Assembly: GCA_034003725.1 (NCBI GenBank)
Contig: JAVEYB010000005.1
Location: 1-38,830 of the forward strand
DNA from: Candidatus Zixiibacteriota bacterium
Lineage (GTDB): Bacteria > Zixibacteria > MSB-5A5 > GN15 > FEB-12
DNA length: 38,830 nt
Direction: 5' to 3'
Below, piece by piece: positions 1 through 8,728 of this stretch (within the stretch, counting starts at the first letter, position 1; each line of letters starts with the position of its first letter). The notes below the pieces were generated by a model. That model ran no database searches, was not told the DNA's origin, and saw only the letters and a program-made list of their open reading frames with translations. The translations under genes and the position numbers were made by a program.

Positions 1-114
1 GCTGGTCAGATACAACGAGCAGCGGTGTCACGACGCCCTGGGCGGCCTGCCGCCGACGATCTTCCGGGAACGTCAAACCGCCGAAAACTCTACTTATGAA
101 TTGTCTACTTGACA
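1..114 (+). mobile_element. Right end of an IS3-like insertion sequence (partial)
   Basis: The window opens inside an insertion sequence. The transposase C-terminus ends at 112 and the element probably ends within a few bases, around 114, where the sequence read inward on the minus strand begins TGTCAAGTAGACAATTC, a plausible terminal inverted repeat. The left end and any target duplication lie outside the window, so the boundary is an estimate. Confidence 0.55.
2..112 (+). CDS. IS3-family transposase OrfB, C-terminal fragment
   Basis: The frame beginning at base 2 encodes 36 residues including YNEQRCHDALGGLPP, which matches the tail of the DDE integrase core of IS3-family OrfB proteins (YN.xRPHxALGGLxP). 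The reading frame is open at the window edge, so the catalytic DDE residues are not visible. It ends at a TGA at 110-112 and overlaps, on the other strand, the last codons of the neighbouring secreted-protein gene, which is consistent with the element having inserted into that gene. The family assignment rests only on this C-terminal motif. Confidence 0.8.
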   Translation: MVRYNEQRCHDALGGLPPTIFRERQTAENSTYELST

Positions 115-1944
115 GGGAAGCTTACGCCCACACTCACTCGAAGGTAGGCTACACCAAGTTGCGAAATCGAAAGGAGTATCATCACAGTTGGGAGCTTGGA
201 GTTGGAAAGGGTCCTTCTCGTGGTCAGAAACAAACTCAGTATACTTGGCAGGATCTTCCGTCTCATCTGAAAGATAAGGCCAGTAACCAATACCTTTCGC
301 GCCATAACATAACGCAAGATTCACCAGCATCCACAATTCATTCTGCGTCGGTTTTCGACCAGGCTTGTAGACCACAGAATCGATTTTGGCCCAGAAGTCA
401 AAGACGGGAACGACTATCCAGAAATCCACTGCCCCTCCGGGTGCAACCATAGCTCTATCGCGGACTATTGCCAACCGGTCCCTGTACCAATTGACCATAC
501 ACTGCACATTAGTATAGTCCTCAGGATTCGACGACGAAGTGTAGTAAGAGTTTACGCCATATAGATCTACCATGAAAAAGTCAGCATTCGTGTACCGAAC
601 GTAGGTGTCGTAATACTGACTTTGAAAGTTGCCCGCGGAGGTGTTATTGTATGCACCAAGGGTTCCTATGACCTCATGTGGATATTGATCATCGACGATA
701 GCATCAGTAACATCCTTGACACGGGCTACAACCTGAAATTCTGGGCCATACGATTCATCAAAGGCATAGAATCCTGTAACTGCACCCTTTGCATACTCGT
801 GGTCGTCATACCACGCCTTAATAGAATTAACTACTTGAGAACGGTGGTTATAGACCAGAGAGTCGAATCGTCTTCCAATATCATCATAGACATAGAAGCT
901 GTCTAAATAGACCGTTTTGACGTTCGGCCAATACACTTTGTAATGATATTGATACTGGTCCCCCCAAAGGCCGTTCTTGGTAACACAGGTCTCCGCGTAG
1001 GAGTGGTACTCCGTCTCGTTGTGGAAACTCGTGTCATATACATCCTTGACGAAGCGATAGGGGATAGTGCAGTAGGTAGTGTCATTGGCAATATAACATA
1101 CATTCGTTACTTCGCGAAGGTCCTTCCAAGAAGGGTTTTGTTCCGACGACGGGAAATTTATTGCCACGAGTTTTTCGCCAACGGATGGTGTCCTATCAAC
1201 CGTCGGGTATGTGACAAATTGACCATTCTCCTTTCGAACGAGAAGCGTGTCGTTCAGCCGGTAGACACGATACGGGCTGTTATCAAGATCAGCGACAAAA
1301 CTGCTACGTTGAGCTATCCAATACTCAAAAATAAGTTGGGCAACAACTGAGCCGTTTGAGCCGCTCGTGTCAGGTAGCCTCAGCTTGGCTTCGTATACAA
1401 CCTCATGACCTTCGCCGAGGTGCTTTCCGATGAAGTGGAGAACACCCTCGACAAAGTCAGCGTGTAGCATACCTGAAAAACTGCTATCGTCAACGACTGC
1501 CATGAGTACAGGTCTCTGAATAGATACATCAGTCGCGCGCCTCGCGACGATTGAGGATGACCTAAGATATCCATCTATGGCTTGGTCATTGGCTCCTGCC
1601 ATGCGAGTATTTGCAGAACCGCTCATGGCATTATAAAGGTCCAAGTCAGGGAGAATCTCCAACTCTTGATCCACCCGATTAGGCCAATGCTTCGTGTACG
1701 CCTTAATCCCCCATGTGCCGCCAGTGTAGTATCCGAGCGAGTCAGCATTGAAATTCTCCAGATGGCTGATACCACACGTATCCATGTATGCAAAATAGAC
1801 TCCGAAGCTATCGCACGCATCCTCCCACGGATCCTGGTATGAGAACACATTGAATCGATTACGCGCATGTCCTGTCGTCACAGTCACTGCAACTACTACA
1901 AACACCAGTGCGGTAACTAATACAGTCCTGACTGGAAATCTCAT
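94..1944 (-). CDS. Secreted protein of unknown function, probably 3'-truncated by the IS
   Basis: The start is placed at ATG 1944, which follows a GGGGAG ribosome-binding site by 8 nt; a longer frame opens at 1974. The protein is about 616 residues with an N-terminal hydrophobic signal segment (residues 4-25) and a Trp/Tyr/Asp-rich mature part. A segment near the C-terminus (GAKGIGYWPY) recalls the barrel of glycoside hydrolase-like proteins, but no catalytic motif can be assigned. The last seven or so codons lie in the insertion sequence end, and the C-terminal sorting domain carried by its operon partner is absent. I infer that the original 3' end was removed by the insertion. It is separated from the next upstream gene by 53 nt and probably shares its transcript. 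Confidence 0.75.
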   Translation of the reverse strand: MRFPVRTVLVTALVFVVVAVTVTTGHARNRFNVFSYQDPWEDACDSFGVYFAYMDTCGISHLENFNADSLGYYTGGTWGIKAYTKHWPNRVDQELEILPDLDLYNAMSGSANTRMAGANDQAIDGYLRSSSIVARRATDVSIQRPVLMAVVDDSSFSGMLHADFVEGVLHFIGKHLGEGHEVVYEAKLRLPDTSGSNGSVVAQLIFEYWIAQRSSFVADLDNSPYRVYRLNDTLLVRKENGQFVTYPTVDRTPSVGEKLVAINFPSSEQNPSWKDLREVTNVCYIANDTTYCTIPYRFVKDVYDTSFHNETEYHSYAETCVTKNGLWGDQYQYHYKVYWPNVKTVYLDSFYVYDDIGRRFDSLVYNHRSQVVNSIKAWYDDHEYAKGAVTGFYAFDESYGPEFQVVARVKDVTDAIVDDQYPHEVIGTLGAYNNTSAGNFQSQYYDTYVRYTNADFFMVDLYGVNSYYTSSSNPEDYTNVQCMVNWYRDRLAIVRDRAMVAPGGAVDFWIVVPVFDFWAKIDSVVYKPGRKPTQNELWMLVNLALCYGAKGIGYWPYLSDETEDPAKYTEFVSDHEKDPFQLQAPNCDDTPFDFATWCSLPSSECGRKLPCQVDNS

Positions 1945-1997
1945 GGTGATATCTCCCCTCCCTAAGGTTCTCAAATAGGATTATTGTGAATTCACTG

Positions 1998-3560
1998 CTA
2001 TCGCAACAAAACCATCTTCTTAGAGTCGAAATACTTAGGAGTGCGGAGCAAACTCCAGTAAACACCGCTGACCACCGGACTCCCAGTGTCATTTGTTCCA
2101 TCCCAGTCAACAGAGTGCATCCCTGCCGACAAATCACATGACATGAGCGTCTTCACTCGCTGACCGAGCACATTGTGAATCGTCAGTGTAACAGACGATT
2201 TTTCGGGTAAAGAAAATGAGATCGTTGTTGATGGATTAAACGGGTTGGGATAATTCTGAAACAACTCGAAGTCTACGGGAAGAACAACACCCCCACCTCC
2301 GCTGCCACCAGTGCTGGTAGAACCGTCAAACCCCGCATAAATGTAGACTGTGCCGATACTCCCCGCGTGAACACAGGAAAACGCGAAGTCGTCAATACCA
2401 TCGCTATTAAAGTCACCGATACCCGCCACGTCCATCCCGAACTGCGTCTTGTAACCGGGAAGTTCATTGATATATAACTCAAAATCAGGCAGGCTGTCGG
2501 CGTCGGGACCACCGTAGTACAAATACACCCAGCCGACACCGCTCCACTGGGTGGGCAGTGACGTGATCAGGTCTGGATATCCGTCGTTGTTGATATCACC
2601 TGCGGAGGCTGCCCTACCACGAGGAGAAGGTATGGTCAAGTTAGGTATCGAGTCAATACCGGGACCTCCAAAATAGATGAACGCGGCAGTGTCAGTAGTA
2701 GCCGATGCAGCCGCGTAGACATCATCGTAACCATCACCGTTAAAATCTCCGAGGTTTACCAATAAACCACCAAAGCTCTCCCAATCCCTTTGATACGAAC
2801 CCGGTCGAGGTATGACAAGATCTGGAATGGTATCAAAGGACGGGCCGCCCCAATAGAAATATACCTGGCCTTTCAGGCTGTCGGCGAAGTATAGAGGGCG
2901 AAGGCTGGCCGCAAGATCGTCGTATCCGTCACCATTGAAATCGCCGGTGATGAGCCCTTCTGCGAAGGCAAAGCTGCTCGGGGAAAGCGCTGCCGGACTT
3001 ATGATCAGATCCAACGACGAATCCATAGGTAAGTTAAGGTCATAGATACACAGTGACCAGAAATCATCACCGCAAGTAATCAACTCATCCACCCCATTGC
3101 CATCAACATCATATCCCCTCACTGATGGACCATACCCGTAGAGGTCGTTGGTGCCAAGTAATGCAACTGGGGAAGTATCAAGATCATTTCCGCCATAATA
3201 AACAGCTCTTCTGTAAGCGGGGTAGATGCCGTAGAGCAACGAAAAGTCATCTCTGAAATCGCCATTAATGTCATACAAATTCACAGGCTGACTAGTGTTA
3301 TCGTATGTAATATCAACTACGGAGTCAAGAAGTGCTCCACCGTAATACAAGTGCATGCTGAACCGGGTGTCGCCGACCAGAATGTCCGAACAGCGATCAC
3401 CGTTCTGATCCCCAAGTGATATGATCTGGCGACCAAACAGAACACCCATCGTATCGGACGTAATTCTGCCAAGCAGTGCCGGCCGCTGAGCACATAAATC
3501 GTCAACATGGATTACGAAGACAGATACAGATAGTGATAGCAGGAAAAGGAGGATTCTCAT
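1998..3560 (-). CDS. FG-GAP repeat secreted protein with C-terminal sorting domain
   Basis: This 520-residue protein has a signal peptide (residues 1-24, cleavage near LCAQ). It then has a series of FG-GAP/integrin alpha-like repeats with calcium-binding loops such as DFNGDGYDDL, DINNDGYPDL and DFNSDGIDDF, which predict a beta-propeller. From residue 431 it carries a sorting domain with the YPNPFNPST signature, the VLGQRVKTL strand and the DWDGTND segment. Such domains target proteins for type IX-like secretion or surface attachment in the FCB group. Binding partner or substrate is unknown. The gene lies upstream of the truncated secreted protein on the same strand. Confidence 0.88.
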   Translation of the reverse strand: MRILLFLLSLSVSVFVIHVDDLCAQRPALLGRITSDTMGVLFGRQIISLGDQNGDRCSDILVGDTRFSMHLYYGGALLDSVVDITYDNTSQPVNLYDINGDFRDDFSLLYGIYPAYRRAVYYGGNDLDTSPVALLGTNDLYGYGPSVRGYDVDGNGVDELITCGDDFWSLCIYDLNLPMDSSLDLIISPAALSPSSFAFAEGLITGDFNGDGYDDLAASLRPLYFADSLKGQVYFYWGGPSFDTIPDLVIPRPGSYQRDWESFGGLLVNLGDFNGDGYDDVYAAASATTDTAAFIYFGGPGIDSIPNLTIPSPRGRAASAGDINNDGYPDLITSLPTQWSGVGWVYLYYGGPDADSLPDFELYINELPGYKTQFGMDVAGIGDFNSDGIDDFAFSCVHAGSIGTVYIYAGFDGSTSTGGSGGGGVVLPVDFELFQNYPNPFNPSTTISFSLPEKSSVTLTIHNVLGQRVKTLMSCDLSAGMHSVDWDGTNDTGSPVVSGVYWSLLRTPKYFDSKKMVLLR

Positions 3561-3909
3561 AACTCCCCACTTTCTTACCTATAAAGAACGGACCGATGTC
3601 ATGATTCGTCAAGTGATTTCTGCGTTAAGCAGCTCATGGTGAGCATGAGACGGTTTCCTGTTCCAGTTATCGTCTTGTGATAAGTCAACTCCTTCTCCCC
3701 CAAATGGTCACCTTCAGAATCCGTTGTCCCATCTCCTCTCCGAGTCACGATCCCGGCGCAAAGCGCCGGGTATCATCCATCTCGTCGTTAGGCGGCATCT
3801 TGGGGCGCAGCCTCGGTAATCTACTCCCTCGAATCTTCTGGGTTACCACCATGTGCCATTGTGCATTATTAGATAGAGCGAATCCCCACATAGTGCTCGT
3901 TTGCTACCC
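3561..3909. other. Intergenic stretch without a supported gene
   Basis: About 350 bases separate the FG-GAP protein gene from the mobile-element genes. I see no convincing coding frame. It contains a GC-rich hairpin (3752-3770) and half of a 12-bp direct repeat (3899-3910). No good promoter for the leftward FG-GAP gene was found: the best TTGACG has no properly spaced -10. Confidence 0.6.
3752..3770. repeat. GC-rich perfect hairpin
   Basis: CCCGGCGC and GCGCCGGG form an 8-bp perfect stem around a 3-nt AAA loop. No T-run follows on either strand, so it is not a canonical intrinsic terminator. It may be a REP-like element, or may still end transcription from the leftward recombinase gene. Confidence 0.5.
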
Positions 3910-3957
3910 CTAATCACTCGCCGCTGACAATGACTCGAGCATCAGGTTTGCTACCCC
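3899..3957. repeat. 12-bp direct repeat at the recombinase 3' end
   Basis: GTTTGCTACCCC occurs at 3899-3910 and again at 3946-3957, straddling the stop codon of the tyrosine recombinase fragment. Short direct repeats next to a recombinase gene can be core or arm-binding sites of an attachment site. No other copy was seen in the window, so this role is only a possibility. Confidence 0.35.
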
Positions 3958-4557
3958 CCGTCCGTCTCTCAATTCAGCCAACTCCTTCGCGATCTCATCA
4001 AATCGGGCTGAAAGCGTCGCATTTGCCTCCCTGAGCATTACCACCTCTTCTCTCAAACTCTCCGATTCCCTGCTCCTCTTGGACCGTTCATCTTCATGTA
4101 TAGTCTGAGCAGTCTCTTCTTCCATGATCCCCGCCCGATCTATATAGCGATCAACCTGCTTGCTCGACATGGCCCACCCGTAGCGATAGCACAGCTTGAA
4201 GCGATTGGACAGTCGATTGGCATAGTAGGTGGCTGAGCTGTGTCTCAGCAGATGGGGTGCCACCTGCTTCCCCAGTACCCGCCTTCCCACTCGATGCACA
4301 ATCATGCGCATGTTGTCGTAGCGCAGCGGAAACAACTGCGCCTCGGGTTTGCCCTTCGCCGGATGCTCGTCCAACCACGTCTTCAGGTACTTCGTCGACA
4401 GCGGCAATGATATAGTCCGCGGCTTGGTCTTGCTGTACTCGATGCGCATCTTGTAGCATCCCAGAGAGGACTCTTGCCACACGTGCTCAGGTCGTATCCT
4501 GACTTTGAGGTTTGTCTCGGCTCTACTCCGGTTCCAATTTCGAAGCGGGTCCACCAC
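3910..4557 (-). CDS. Tyrosine recombinase catalytic-domain fragment with C-terminal coiled coil
   Basis: This 215-residue frame holds the C-terminal half of a phage-integrase domain. The beta-strand lysine is K43 or K45 (SKTKPR), followed by H102-x-x-R105 (HLLRHSSAT), W128 in the box-II position (GWAMSS) and the nucleophile Y138 (QVDRYID). Residues from about 145 to 200 are charged and heptad-like, suggesting a coiled coil. The GWxxSS...Y spacing resembles archaeal-type integrases. The box-I arginine and the N-terminal DNA-binding domain are missing: an in-frame TGA lies four codons upstream of the GTG start, and only 76 nt separate it from the next gene. It is probably a decayed remnant of an earlier integration module. 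Confidence 0.65.
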   Translation of the reverse strand: MVDPLRNWNRSRAETNLKVRIRPEHVWQESSLGCYKMRIEYSKTKPRTISLPLSTKYLKTWLDEHPAKGKPEAQLFPLRYDNMRMIVHRVGRRVLGKQVAPHLLRHSSATYYANRLSNRFKLCYRYGWAMSSKQVDRYIDRAGIMEEETAQTIHEDERSKRSRESESLREEVVMLREANATLSARFDEIAKELAELRDGRGVANLMLESLSAASD

Positions 4558-4633
4558 CCGAGAGATTCAGCCGAACAAGCTTCGTGCGACCACGGGAAGT
4601 GTCAAGCTCTTGATTTGGCTTTGTTTCGCAGAA

Positions 4634-5551
4634 TCAGTTTTGGCTGTTAATTTCGACGTTTATAGGAGGGGGAATTGGCTGGCCTGATCTGCCGCGCTGC
4701 AGGCGTTCAAGCTGGTTGATCGCACGATAGAGCTGGCGCTCAATGGTCGTTTCGTAGCGCTGGAGTCGATCTAACTCGCCATCCGGGGGAATGTGATTGG
4801 CCAAGAAGGTCGATTCAGAGGCGGAAGACTCAAGCTCCTCGTTGAACTCCTGACAGGTATTGAGCCGTTCAATTTCGCCATCCAGTCCCGTGATGAGGTT
4901 GGCTGTGAGCTTCGCCTTTGGAGGCTTCTTTCCAGTCGTGAAATCGGCATCTGTCAGCTCGGAATCGTCAACCAAGCTGTTCATAAGAAAAAGAAATGCA
5001 CCGTGTGAGTCGCTATCTGAGCCCCAGTATGCGAGAATCCTGGACATCGTGTCGTCAGACAGTTTCCCCATGACCGCTGCCTCTGCTTTTGCATCCTCCA
5101 AGAGGCTCTTGAGAAATGTGACACCCATTGTGGATCTGCGAAGAGTCATTCGCTCGGCGTCCGTAAAGGGAAATCGCTTGTGATCGTTGAAGTTATCGAT
5201 GAGTAGAGACACCTGATTGGTGGCGTGGCAATCCAATTGCTTTCGGATCACACCGGTTTCAGCCATCACCGCTCGCCTGAGCCGCCAGTAACACACGGCT
5301 ATACGTTCTACGAGCATCTCTTCGAGCACACCGACAGGTCCCAGCTCTGCACGCAGGGTGTACAAGAGAGTGCCGAACTGCTTCAGGTCCTCTTTACCGT
5401 CCCCCTTTGCGATCACTACCTGCTGCGCGAGGAGACCGTGTTTCATGGCATTCCACTTCACTGCGTCCTTCCCCTTTTCGGTCTTCGGCCCGGTGGATTT
5501 CCGGGCGTTGCGCCTATTTGACTCCACTTTTGCAGGTGTTGTTTTGGCCAT
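4634..5551 (-). CDS. Conserved hypothetical protein with N-terminal STGPKTxxGK motif
   Basis: The start is placed at ATG 5551 because it shares a base with the TGA of the preceding gene (TGATG), implying translational coupling. The protein has about 305 residues. Its basic N-terminus (residues 8-40) contains SNRRNARKSTGPKTEKGK followed by NAMKHGLL, a pattern I recognise from uncharacterised proteins of Acidobacteria and Planctomycetes. The rest is helical and charged, with no catalytic motif visible. It sits in the leftward arm of the element downstream of the primase, so a replication or packaging-related role is possible but not shown. Confidence 0.7.
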   Translation of the reverse strand: MAKTTPAKVESNRRNARKSTGPKTEKGKDAVKWNAMKHGLLAQQVVIAKGDGKEDLKQFGTLLYTLRAELGPVGVLEEMLVERIAVCYWRLRRAVMAETGVIRKQLDCHATNQVSLLIDNFNDHKRFPFTDAERMTLRRSTMGVTFLKSLLEDAKAEAAVMGKLSDDTMSRILAYWGSDSDSHGAFLFLMNSLVDDSELTDADFTTGKKPPKAKLTANLITGLDGEIERLNTCQEFNEELESSASESTFLANHIPPDGELDRLQRYETTIERQLYRAINQLERLQRGRSGQPIPPPINVEINSQN

Positions 5552-5892
5552 CAGTTCGGTAGCCCCGTTAGTATCTCGCCCCCGCACTTCTTCTTCAGCT
5601 CGTGAACTCGTTTCATGAGTGAAGGAGAAAGCCCCGCCAGAACTTGAAACTCCTGGAAGGTGTATCCGATCAAACCGTGGGACATCGCCTCAGAATCGCA
5701 GAACTCGGGGACAATCGCCAATTCATCTTCAAGCACCTTGCTATGGATGAGCACTACCATACTTGCAGCGTTGAATTGGTCCTGGCTATTCTCAAGAATA
5801 TTGTCGACGTCAATCTCCTCCGACGGCACACCCTCGTTCACCTGATCTCTCCGCAACTCTCGAACGAGATCAAGGACATTTCCCTGTGGCAT
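5551..5892 (-). CDS. Hypothetical protein of the element's leftward operon
   Basis: This 113-residue soluble, acidic and mostly helical protein is not recognised. ATG 5892 is preceded by GGAG with a 7-8 nt spacer, and the stop overlaps the next start, so it is translated as part of the operon. A 135-nt gap separates it from the primase gene; I see no feature in that gap. The C-terminal part (LSPSLMKRVHELKKKCGG) could be a short helical adaptor. Confidence 0.65.
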   Translation of the reverse strand: MPQGNVLDLVRELRRDQVNEGVPSEEIDVDNILENSQDQFNAASMVVLIHSKVLEDELAIVPEFCDSEAMSHGLIGYTFQEFQVLAGLSPSLMKRVHELKKKCGGEILTGLPN

Positions 5893-6027
5893 GTTACTTC
5901 TCCATATCCTGAGAATCGGGCTTGTCGAACTCTATCCTATTGTGACTCAACCCAGTACCTCAACTTCTCCACTTCGCCAGCCGCGCATGAGGGCGAATGG
6001 GTTTTTCTCCTATTCTCCGGAATCTAT

Positions 6028-8556
6028 TCAAATGCCAGCTTCCTTGTTGGGGAAGTGGTGAAGTTGCTCTATGGCATTGCACTGAATAGTGTTAGACTTC
6101 TCAGGAATCGATTCCGAAGCACTGGAAGAGCGGAGAGGCGTCTGCTGCCTGTACTCATCACGCAGGGTCTGCGGATGCTTAAGGAGTGCTTCCGGGACTG
6201 TCGGCAACTTGAGAAACTGGTATTCATACGCCTTGCCCTGACCTCCCTTCAACACATCGAGACAACCCTGCCCAGCAGCTTCCTTGAGACAACGATCCAC
6301 GGTCTTGGTGTTCCAATTGACCAGTCCGTATACTTCCTTCCTCTGGAATGACTCGCCGTCCTCGCCGCCGAACTTCTCCTTCAGTTTCATCAGGAGTGAC
6401 TCTGTCTTGGGTGAGATAGCTTTGATGGTCTGGCCCAGTACTGCTGAAGCAAGCCCGTATGCAATCGCGTAGTCCACTTCGCTCGCCAGGATGTGTTCCT
6501 CTCCATCGACTGTCTGGGTGCCGCGCTGAAACTGGTGAAGAAGTGCACTCGTCTCGATAAGAGTAAGGAATCGCTGATGATCTCTCCGCGCGCGTATCGG
6601 TGTACTTGGGAATGTGATTAGGTCAACGAAGGGAATCTTCACCTTCCGCTTCTTCAATATCTGCTGGGCGATTGTCCAAACGGATAGATCCGGTGGCTGA
6701 GTAGTGTGTTTCAACCTGTATCGAGCCCGCTGAACCTCATGTATGCGGTCCGTTTGCTCTTCGGATTCATCGATGAAGACCTCGAAACTGCGAGTCTCGT
6801 TCTCGGGGTGGAGATGCGACCTGGTTGTGGTTTCTATGTACGCAACCGGACCGGCAACAGTCTTGTCTATTGTTTCGAACTTGCCAGTTTTCTCGTCTTT
6901 GACTGCCATGCTGATGGTCAGCTTCCCCTCCGATTGAAGGGTCCTGATCGAATAGTCACTATCCTCCGCACCGGGACGTTCATAGACTATTAGGATCTTG
7001 TGCGAGAGATCGTTTTGTCTGTGGTAAAGCGCCCTCGGCGTGATCGCCGAAAACGCCAACTTCTCGGCATCTGGCATAAATGCAGACATCTTCTCTACTA
7101 GGAAACTCTTCCCGCCCGAACTGTCTCCCTTGACAATCAGACTGATAGGCTTGTCGAGAAGTCGAGAGGTCATTGCAAGATAGACCAGAATCTTGTTGTC
7201 GTCCTCCCCTACGCAGCCAGACTTCTCAGTGGCTTCAAGGAACCGCTGAAGCAGATCGGGATCGTTTAGGAGTGCTTGAGCACGCTCTCGGTCCTCGGAG
7301 CAAATCGGTTGAGCCTCAGCATCCGGAATGCTCTCGACTTGGGAGCGACTGTCGTTCTTCCGCGACTGCTTCAGGCCGGCATTAATCGAGCTCTTCGGCA
7401 ACTTGCTCGCTTTCGCGAGATTCGACACGTATCGGTCCCGATCGAAGTCATCCATCTCCACAAGGAGCGGAAGTATCTCTTTTGCTGCCTGCACCTTGGC
7501 GTTCTCAGGCAGGCATTGGATCGCGTCAATCTCCAGATCGACAAAGCCTCTGGCGGAATCAAGGAGTTTGGCTATCCCTGCGGTTCCAGTCTCACGAAGA
7601 ACATCATTGAGGTCTTTCGCCTCGGGCAAGCTGGCCACATACGCCTTCTCAGGCATCAAACTGCCGATTCTCTTTGCTGCTTGTCGCCCGGCTTCATCGC
7701 CGTCAGTGCAGACGATTACTCTGTTGCATTTCCTGAATTTCTTCGCGTGATCAGCATTGAATTGACCAGTGCCCAGAATGCCAACTGCAGAATACCCGGC
7801 CTGACTGACGGAAATGCAATCCGGCGCACCCTCCGCGACAATAACCTGCTCTGAATGCAGCGCATCTTCGTTGTATAGGTAGGTCATGGGACCCGGCAAG
7901 TGTAGATACTTGGGTTGCGTGTTTCCCAGGACTCTGCCCGTCATGTGGACTACCTGCCCGCGTCTCCAATTGGGGAAGATCAGCCGATTCTGAAAGAAGT
8001 CCGTGTAGTGTCCGCCACTGCTTTTCCTGAGTAATCCAATCTCGATTGCCAATTCGAAGTAATTCGAGCCGCGTCTTTTCAATTCCTCGCAGAGCTTCCC
8101 GTCGGCCCATCCCAGTCTGAATTGACCTATTGTCTCGGCAGTTAAACCACGTCCCTCACTGAGATACATCCTCACTGTATCCGTCAGCCTGCCGTGATAG
8201 TAGTCTGTCGCGAACGTTAGCAACTCGTGGCGGTCTCGATGCCTTTGCATCTCCATTAGCTCGGAGCCACTGAAGACTCCGATGTCAATCCCCACCTGTG
8301 CGGCGAGGCTGCAGAGAACTTCCTTAAAGGGCCTGCGTTCCATCAGCTCAAGGAATCGAAACACGTCGCCACCTACACCACAGCCGAAACAGTGGAAGTA
8401 CTGACCCTTTTGATTGACTGAGAAGCTCGGAGTCTTCTCATCGTGGAATGGGCATAGCCCTTTGAGATTGCGATTGAGGTCAACATACTCCGACACCACA
8501 TTCACGATGTCGATGGACTCTCTAACCTTCTCCTTAACTTCTTCCAAGTTGGACAC
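6028..8556 (-). CDS. Primase-helicase-like protein: CHC2 zinc finger, TOPRIM and P-loop ATPase
   Basis: This 842-residue protein probably starts element replication. Residues 30-70 form a CHC2 zinc finger with C35, H38, C56 and C59 (LCPFHDE...FHCFGCG), as in DnaG. The TOPRIM domain follows with E242 (VAEGAPD) and D285xD287 (CTDGDEAG), the metal-binding acids of bacterial primases. From about 470 there is a Walker A (GDSSGGKS, 477-484) and a Walker B-like strand (ILIVYE), which suggests an AAA-type or SF3-like translocase. The tail (about 720-800) looks like a winged helix. GTG 8556 follows GAGG by 7 nt. The zinc finger-TOPRIM-ATPase order is typical of phage, plasmid and satellite replication proteins. 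Priming activity is inferred from motifs. Confidence 0.88.
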   Translation of the reverse strand: MSNLEEVKEKVRESIDIVNVVSEYVDLNRNLKGLCPFHDEKTPSFSVNQKGQYFHCFGCGVGGDVFRFLELMERRPFKEVLCSLAAQVGIDIGVFSGSELMEMQRHRDRHELLTFATDYYHGRLTDTVRMYLSEGRGLTAETIGQFRLGWADGKLCEELKRRGSNYFELAIEIGLLRKSSGGHYTDFFQNRLIFPNWRRGQVVHMTGRVLGNTQPKYLHLPGPMTYLYNEDALHSEQVIVAEGAPDCISVSQAGYSAVGILGTGQFNADHAKKFRKCNRVIVCTDGDEAGRQAAKRIGSLMPEKAYVASLPEAKDLNDVLRETGTAGIAKLLDSARGFVDLEIDAIQCLPENAKVQAAKEILPLLVEMDDFDRDRYVSNLAKASKLPKSSINAGLKQSRKNDSRSQVESIPDAEAQPICSEDRERAQALLNDPDLLQRFLEATEKSGCVGEDDNKILVYLAMTSRLLDKPISLIVKGDSSGGKSFLVEKMSAFMPDAEKLAFSAITPRALYHRQNDLSHKILIVYERPGAEDSDYSIRTLQSEGKLTISMAVKDEKTGKFETIDKTVAGPVAYIETTTRSHLHPENETRSFEVFIDESEEQTDRIHEVQRARYRLKHTTQPPDLSVWTIAQQILKKRKVKIPFVDLITFPSTPIRARRDHQRFLTLIETSALLHQFQRGTQTVDGEEHILASEVDYAIAYGLASAVLGQTIKAISPKTESLLMKLKEKFGGEDGESFQRKEVYGLVNWNTKTVDRCLKEAAGQGCLDVLKGGQGKAYEYQFLKLPTVPEALLKHPQTLRDEYRQQTPLRSSSASESIPEKSNTIQCNAIEQLHHFPNKEAGI

Positions 8557-8728
8557 TTCCGTACCTCAACTCCGCTTCAGCGTCGGTTGGCGTCTCGTAC
8601 CTGTGATACTGCTCATGGTGCACCTCACTCTGTGATGCCATGCTCGCGCAGTGTCGGATCGCGATGATGCCGGCCAAGTACTGCAGTCCTTGACTGGCCT
8701 TGTCGTTTTGAGCAGGAACTAAAGTCAC
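8534..8728 (-). CDS. Small hypothetical protein coupled to the HTH gene
   Basis: This frame encodes 64 residues starting at a GTG whose last bases overlap the TGA of the HTH gene in a GTGA arrangement, a hallmark of translational coupling. It ends 23 nt inside the primase gene. The sequence has a hydrophobic patch (LQYLAGIIAI) and a polar tail and is not recognised. A longer version from GTG 8755 is possible but would lose the coupling. Support comes from gene packing, not homology. Confidence 0.5.
   Translation of the reverse strand: MTLVPAQNDKASQGLQYLAGIIAIRHCASMASQSEVHHEQYHRYETPTDAEAELRYGSVQLGRS

Noticed and set aside
3787-3793. GTTAGGC resembling an integron attC core
   Set aside because: No matching inverse core or integron integrase is nearby, and a seven-base match occurs by chance.
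5644-6351. 235-codon plus-strand frame
   Set aside because: It lies opposite the hypothetical gene and the primase C-terminus, which have ribosome-binding sites and operon packing. Its translation shows no domain.
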